Origin: Bacillota bacterium
GTDB taxonomy: Bacteria > Bacillota > Clostridia > Lachnospirales > Lachnospiraceae
Direction of reading: 5' to 3'
DNA length: 9,631 bases
Assembly: GCA_023450835.1 (NCBI GenBank)
Contig: JAEXGM010000165.1
Span: 1-9,631 of the forward strand
This document shows positions 6,480 to 9,631 of this stretch, in pieces (within the stretch, counting starts at the first letter, position 1; each line of letters starts with the position of its first letter). The notes beneath the pieces are model-generated. The model saw only the letters and a list, made by a program, of their open reading frames with translations, had not been told where the DNA came from and did not search any database. Made by a program: the position numbers and the translations under genes.

Positions 6480-6508
6480 TTGTTATACCTCAAAACCTGT
6501 TTTATAGT
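6480..6508 (+). promoter_or_regulatory. Predicted sigma-A promoter of the lacI-type gene
   Basis: A -35 box TTGTTA (6480-6485), a 17-bp spacer and a -10 box TATAGT (6503-6508; five of six matches). An AACGTT palindrome (6476-6481) overlaps the -35, and AAAACGTTAATTT (6534-6546) lies about 20-30 bp after the expected start. Both have the CG centre expected of LacI-type operators, so the promoter may be autoregulated. Confidence 0.5.
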
Positions 6509-6619
6509 AAGAAAAATATAAAATAGTATCTATAAAACGTTAATTTGTAAAGAGAAAATTATACAGTATAGACAACTTAATCTAATTACTTTCTCGAAAA
6601 AATCAATTAATTTGATAGT

Positions 6620-6637
6620 AAACGATTAAGTAAAAAT
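6620..6637 (+). repeat. 18-bp direct repeat, copy 2 (LacI operator candidate)
   Basis: This second identical copy of AAACGATTAAGTAAAAAT lies between the predicted promoter and the ribosome binding site, ending 15 bp before it. A repressor bound here would block elongation into the regulator gene. Confidence 0.65.
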
Positions 6638-6665
6638 GCCGGAATAATTATAAAGGAGCATAAAA

Positions 6666-7694
6666 GTGGTTTCTATAAAAGATGTGTCGAAAATGTGTGG
6701 AGTATCAGTGGCTACTGTAAGCAAGGCTTTGAATGACCACAGTGATATTGCAGAATCAACGAAGGCCAATATTAGAAAAGTTGCAAAGGAGTTGGGGTAT
6801 TTTCCGAACTCTTCAGCAAGAGCATTAAAAACAAACCGTACATTTAACATTGGAGTGCTGTTTGTAGATGAAGCACAGAGCGGTTTGACTCATGAATATT
6901 TCGCAAACGTTTTAGACAGCTTTAAGGTTGAGGCAGAAGCTTACGGTTATGATATTACCTTTATCAGCAAGCATACAGGACATAAGAATATGTCTTATTA
7001 TGAGCACAGCAAGTACCGCGGAGTTGACGGAGTGGTAATTGCATGCATTGATTTTTCAGACCCGGGAGTATTGGAACTGATTAACGGAGAGTTACCGGTG
7101 GTAACAATTGACCATGTATTTGATAACAGGACAGCCATTCTTTCAGATAATGCCAATGGCATGAAGAGCCTGATTACATACTTGTATGAGATGGGCCATA
7201 GAAAGATTGCTTATATACACGGAGCGGATTCCTCCGTTACAAGAAACCGCGTGGGAAGTTTTTATAAGACACTGGGAGAGTTAGGAATAGAAGTTCCGGA
7301 TGAATACGTGAAAGAAGGTATTTATCATGATCCGGATACGACAGCTAAACTGACCCGTGAACTCCTGCAAATGGAGGAGCGTCCCACATGCATTATTGTC
7401 CCTGATGATTTTTCCAGTATTGGCGGAATGAATGAAATAAATGAACAGGGGCTGCGAATTCCGGAAGATATATCCATTGCCGGTTATGATGGTATTTTGT
7501 TGTCGCAGGTATTGAGCCCTAAATTAACTACATTGCAGCAGGATACAAAGGCATTGGGTAGAATTGCAGCTGAAAAGTTAATTGCATTAATAGAAAATCC
7601 AAAAGCGTCAATAATAGAAAGAGTAGTTATTCAGGGAAAGGTATTACAAGGGAAATCAGTGAGCAGACTAAACGGTACAGCCACAGATAATTAA
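6666..7694 (+). CDS. LacI-family transcriptional regulator of the sugar-uptake locus
   Basis: This 342-residue repressor is of normal length for the family. Residues 3-22 form the helix-turn-helix (VSIKDVSKMCGVSVATVSKA), and ALNDHSDIAE starts the next helix. The hinge helix ARALKT (51-56) keeps Leu54, the residue that in LacI inserts at the central CpG of its operator. Residues 61-335 form the periplasmic-binding-protein-like sensor domain (NIGVLFVD at the start; SIAGYDG at 270-276). The ligand is probably a sugar but cannot be named. The GTG start has AAGGAG 7 bases upstream. It lies 70 bp before a sugar-binding lipoprotein gene on the same strand, so it probably controls that transporter and, given the repeats upstream, itself. 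Confidence 0.93.
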   Translation: MVSIKDVSKMCGVSVATVSKALNDHSDIAESTKANIRKVAKELGYFPNSSARALKTNRTFNIGVLFVDEAQSGLTHEYFANVLDSFKVEAEAYGYDITFISKHTGHKNMSYYEHSKYRGVDGVVIACIDFSDPGVLELINGELPVVTIDHVFDNRTAILSDNANGMKSLITYLYEMGHRKIAYIHGADSSVTRNRVGSFYKTLGELGIEVPDEYVKEGIYHDPDTTAKLTRELLQMEERPTCIIVPDDFSSIGGMNEINEQGLRIPEDISIAGYDGILLSQVLSPKLTTLQQDTKALGRIAAEKLIALIENPKASIIERVVIQGKVLQGKSVSRLNGTATDN

Positions 7695-7764
7695 GGCGTT
7701 TCTATCATACTTAAATGATATGTAGATAAATGCAAATATTTTAAATTAAGAGGGAGGAATTTTT

Positions 7765-9177
7765 GTGAAAAAGAAATTATTAAGTGTACTTCTTACTGTA
7801 GCAGTTACAGCTTCATTATTAAGCGGCTGCGGAACAAAGAAAGAAGATACAGCAACAACACCTACACCTACTGAAGCAGCAACAACTGATGAAGCTACAG
7901 CAACACCTACAGCAGATGCTACCGGACTTGCATATAAGGGAGATCTTTCTCTTATGCATTTCTCCACAACGGAAGAATCTCAGGGTAATGGCGGTTCCGA
8001 TGGTTTCCGTACTATGATTTCTGAATGGGAATCAGCTAATCCTGATGTGAAGTTAAATCAGAACGTTCTTGCAAACGCTGATTATAAGACACAGATCGCT
8101 ACACTTGCAGCAGCAGACAATCTTCCTGATGTATTCTTATTACAGGGTATGAATACAAAACAATGGGCAACTGACGGACTTATTCTTGATATGACTCAGA
8201 TTATCAAAGATTCACCTTATGCAGCTCAATACAACCAGAATGCATTCTATCCTTTCACATCAGATGGTAAAGAATATGGACTTCCTGCTTTAACAGGCGG
8301 TACTTGTGCAGTTGTAGTTTATGATGCGGCTAAATGGAAAGAAGCTGGTTATGATACTTTCCCTGCAACCTGGGATGAAGTTCTCAAAGCAAAAGATTAT
8401 TTCTCCAAGCAGAAAATTGACACTGTAGCATTTGGTAACGGCGGCCAGTGGCAGGCAAACTCCACTTTCCTTGATACCATTGGAGACAGATTCACAGGTG
8501 CTGACTGGACTCACTCCTTAATTGAGAAAAAAGGTGCTAAGTTCACAGACCAGGCTTTCGTAGATGCTCTTAAGTTCACACAGGATATCTTTGCTTCAGG
8601 CATATTTAATGCAGACTTTAATGCCGTAACAAATGAAGATGCAAGAGAGTACTACATCAATGGCAGTGCAGCATCTTATATCGGCGGTAACTGGGATGTA
8701 TCCTATATCGGAGCTACTTTAAAGGAATCTAATCCTGATTTATATGCTAACACCAAGTTTGCAGTTCTTCCTCAGCCTGCCGGCGCTACCGCTTCTGAAG
8801 GAACCAACTCAACTGGTATGGGCTATGCTGTTGCAATCAATGCAAAACTTGCAGACCAGCCTGACAAATTAGCAGCTGCTGTTGATTTAGCTTATAAACT
8901 TACAGGTGCTGACTTCTCTAACTATGTTGCTTCTAACTACGCTTTAGGCGGATTAACAAAGGTTGAAAATGTTGACTTAAGCAAATTCGATCAGTTTACA
9001 CAGGATTTCTACAACTATTCTTATGTTGATAGCAAGCCCTGCGAAATTTATGACTCTTATATTACAGGTGCTGTATGGAGTACTTTAAATGCAGATTTAC
9101 AGACAATGTTAAACGGACAGATGTCTCCTGAGGATGTTGCTAAAAATGCTCAGAAGTCCTATGATGACAATTACTAA
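7765..9177 (+). CDS. Sugar ABC transporter solute-binding lipoprotein (family 1)
   Basis: This 470-residue extracellular lipoprotein captures a sugar or oligosaccharide and delivers it to a permease. The signal peptide ends in the lipobox LLSGC, so Cys22 would be lipidated and anchor it to the outer face of the membrane. A Thr/Ala/Pro/Glu-rich linker (about 24-54) follows, then the binding fold (about 58-470) with family features such as WESANPDVKL (88-97), LPDVFLLQG (120-128) and the C-terminal QMSPEDVAKNAQKSYD. AGGGAGG lies 7 bases before the GTG start. Codon choice (many GCT, GTT, CTT, TCT) differs from the neighbouring regulator and fits a highly expressed gene. No promoter in the 70-bp gap after lacI is convincing; a small TATCAT/ATGATA repeat (7703-7720) is there. 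The substrate is unknown. Confidence 0.94.
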   Translation: MKKKLLSVLLTVAVTASLLSGCGTKKEDTATTPTPTEAATTDEATATPTADATGLAYKGDLSLMHFSTTEESQGNGGSDGFRTMISEWESANPDVKLNQNVLANADYKTQIATLAAADNLPDVFLLQGMNTKQWATDGLILDMTQIIKDSPYAAQYNQNAFYPFTSDGKEYGLPALTGGTCAVVVYDAAKWKEAGYDTFPATWDEVLKAKDYFSKQKIDTVAFGNGGQWQANSTFLDTIGDRFTGADWTHSLIEKKGAKFTDQAFVDALKFTQDIFASGIFNADFNAVTNEDAREYYINGSAASYIGGNWDVSYIGATLKESNPDLYANTKFAVLPQPAGATASEGTNSTGMGYAVAINAKLADQPDKLAAAVDLAYKLTGADFSNYVASNYALGGLTKVENVDLSKFDQFTQDFYNYSYVDSKPCEIYDSYITGAVWSTLNADLQTMLNGQMSPEDVAKNAQKSYDDNY

Positions 9178-9228
9178 AATTTACCTGGGGTTTATGCAAC
9201 CTAATAATAACTAAAGTATCTTGAAATT

Positions 9229-9260
9229 GGCCTTATCTGAGCTGTTTCTCAGATAAGGCC
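9229..9260 (+). promoter_or_regulatory. Intercistronic stem-loop between binding protein and permease genes
   Basis: Perfect 13-bp arms GGCCTTATCTGAG and CTCAGATAAGGCC enclose a 6-nt loop, 51 bp after the stop codon. No U-tract follows, and the permease ribosome binding site comes 20 bp later. It is therefore more likely an mRNA-stabilising or partial-attenuation hairpin, as is common after highly expressed binding-protein genes, than a full terminator. Confidence 0.8.
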
Positions 9261-9293
9261 TAAACAAATGTAAAACTTAAAGGAGGCGATGAA

Positions 9294-9631
9294 ATGCAAA
9301 ATTCTATACGGCCTAAGAACAGAGTAATATTTGCATATCTATTAATTCCGCTCTTATTATATGTATTTGCAGTATTTATTCCATTGATAACAGCAGCATT
9401 TTATAGCTTTTTTGAATGGAAGGGCGGCCCTACAAAAAGCTTTATTGGATTCGAAAATTATCTGACTTTAATGAAGGATGATATTTTCTGGTCATCCTTT
9501 GGTCATAATATATATTTAGTAGCAGCATGTATTATCGGACAGATTGGTATCGCATTTGTTATTGTACTAATGATTAATTCCCGTTATTCAAAGCTGAAAG
9601 GGATGCACAGGACCTTTGGTTTCTTCCCCAG
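9294..9631 (+). CDS. Sugar ABC transporter permease, MalF/UgpA type (5' part)
   Basis: This is the first 112 codons of an inner-membrane permease; it runs off the window. The protein begins MQNSIRPKNRVIFAYLLIPL, with a first membrane helix at about 12-37, then FYSFFEWKGG (37-46), FIGFENYLTLMKDD (50-63), and a second helix at about 73-94 ending in MINSRYSKLKG. This pattern is typical of the first of two permeases in family-1 sugar importers. The EAA loop that docks the ATPase is not in view. AGGAGG (9281-9286) lies 7 bases before the ATG; an overlapping ATG at 9289 is out of frame. It is co-oriented with the binding-protein gene and most likely in the same operon. Confidence 0.93.
   Translation, partial: MQNSIRPKNRVIFAYLLIPLLLYVFAVFIPLITAAFYSFFEWKGGPTKSFIGFENYLTLMKDDIFWSSFGHNIYLVAACIIGQIGIAFVIVLMINSRYSKLKGMHRTFGFFP

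Larger units (their letters stand above)
6173..6665. other. Intergenic region upstream of lacI-type gene
   Basis: This 493-bp AT-rich region starts with the terminator of the preceding gene (6211-6260). It then has an 18-bp direct repeat (6392-6409 and 6620-6637), a predicted promoter (6480-6508), further AACGTT-centred sites (around 6476-6481 and 6534-6546) and a strong ribosome binding site (6653-6658). A second weaker promoter-like pair is TTGTAA (6545-6550) and TATAGA (6567-6572). A short inverted repeat GTAAC/GTTAC lies at 6266-6281. I see no gene in it. Confidence 0.7.

Noticed and set aside
7746..7967. Minus-strand frame with an Ala/Val/Ser-rich product
   Set aside because: It is the antisense of the T/A/P linker and signal peptide of the binding-protein gene; its composition simply reflects the repeats there.
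9229..9260. Stem-loop as a full terminator of the binding-protein gene
   Set aside because: No U-run follows, and a strong ribosome binding site and permease gene begin within 35 bp on the same strand.

Overview
The window looks like a low-GC Gram-positive anaerobe of the Clostridia, most likely Lachnospiraceae-type. The evidence is an AT-rich chromosome, strong AGGAGG-type ribosome binding sites, three GTG starts, a T/A/P-rich lipoprotein linker behind an LSGC lipobox, and a LacI / family-1 binding protein / MalF-type permease order. The genus is an inference; no taxonomic marker gene is present.

Layout. Bases 1-127 are the 3' end of a group II intron on the + strand: the last 17 codons of its reverse transcriptase/maturase, then ribozyme domains V and VI. 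The intron ends on the stop codon of a convergent gene (127-1080, minus) for a secreted Asp-box (BNR) repeat protein. Next come an MFS drug-efflux pump of the 14-helix DHA2 type (1368-3029, minus) and, upstream of it on the same strand, a TetR-family regulator (3102-3662, minus), ending at a clear terminator (1256-1300). A 13-bp palindrome, TGAACNATGTTCA, lies at the tetR promoter and again just before the efflux gene, so the pair looks like a self-regulated drug-responsive operon.

A 392-bp divergent intergenic region holds two adjacent perfect inverted repeats. It leads to a membrane-anchored PAS-GGDEF-EAL cyclic-di-GMP enzyme (4055-6172, plus) that has its own strong terminator (6211-6260).

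After a 493-bp AT-rich region with a promoter and repeated CG-centred operator-like sites comes a carbohydrate-uptake locus: a LacI-family regulator (6666-7694), a lipoprotein solute-binding protein (7765-9177), an intercistronic stem-loop, and the start of an inner-membrane permease (9294 to beyond the window). The binding protein captures a sugar or oligosaccharide outside the cell and the permease carries it in. LacI probably senses an intracellular sugar. No ATPase is in the window.

I found no clearly new multi-gene system. The items most worth checking are the paired TetR operators, the 18-bp repeat around the lacI promoter, the tandem perfect inverted repeats at 3796-3868, and the intron junction at the Asp-box gene's stop codon.
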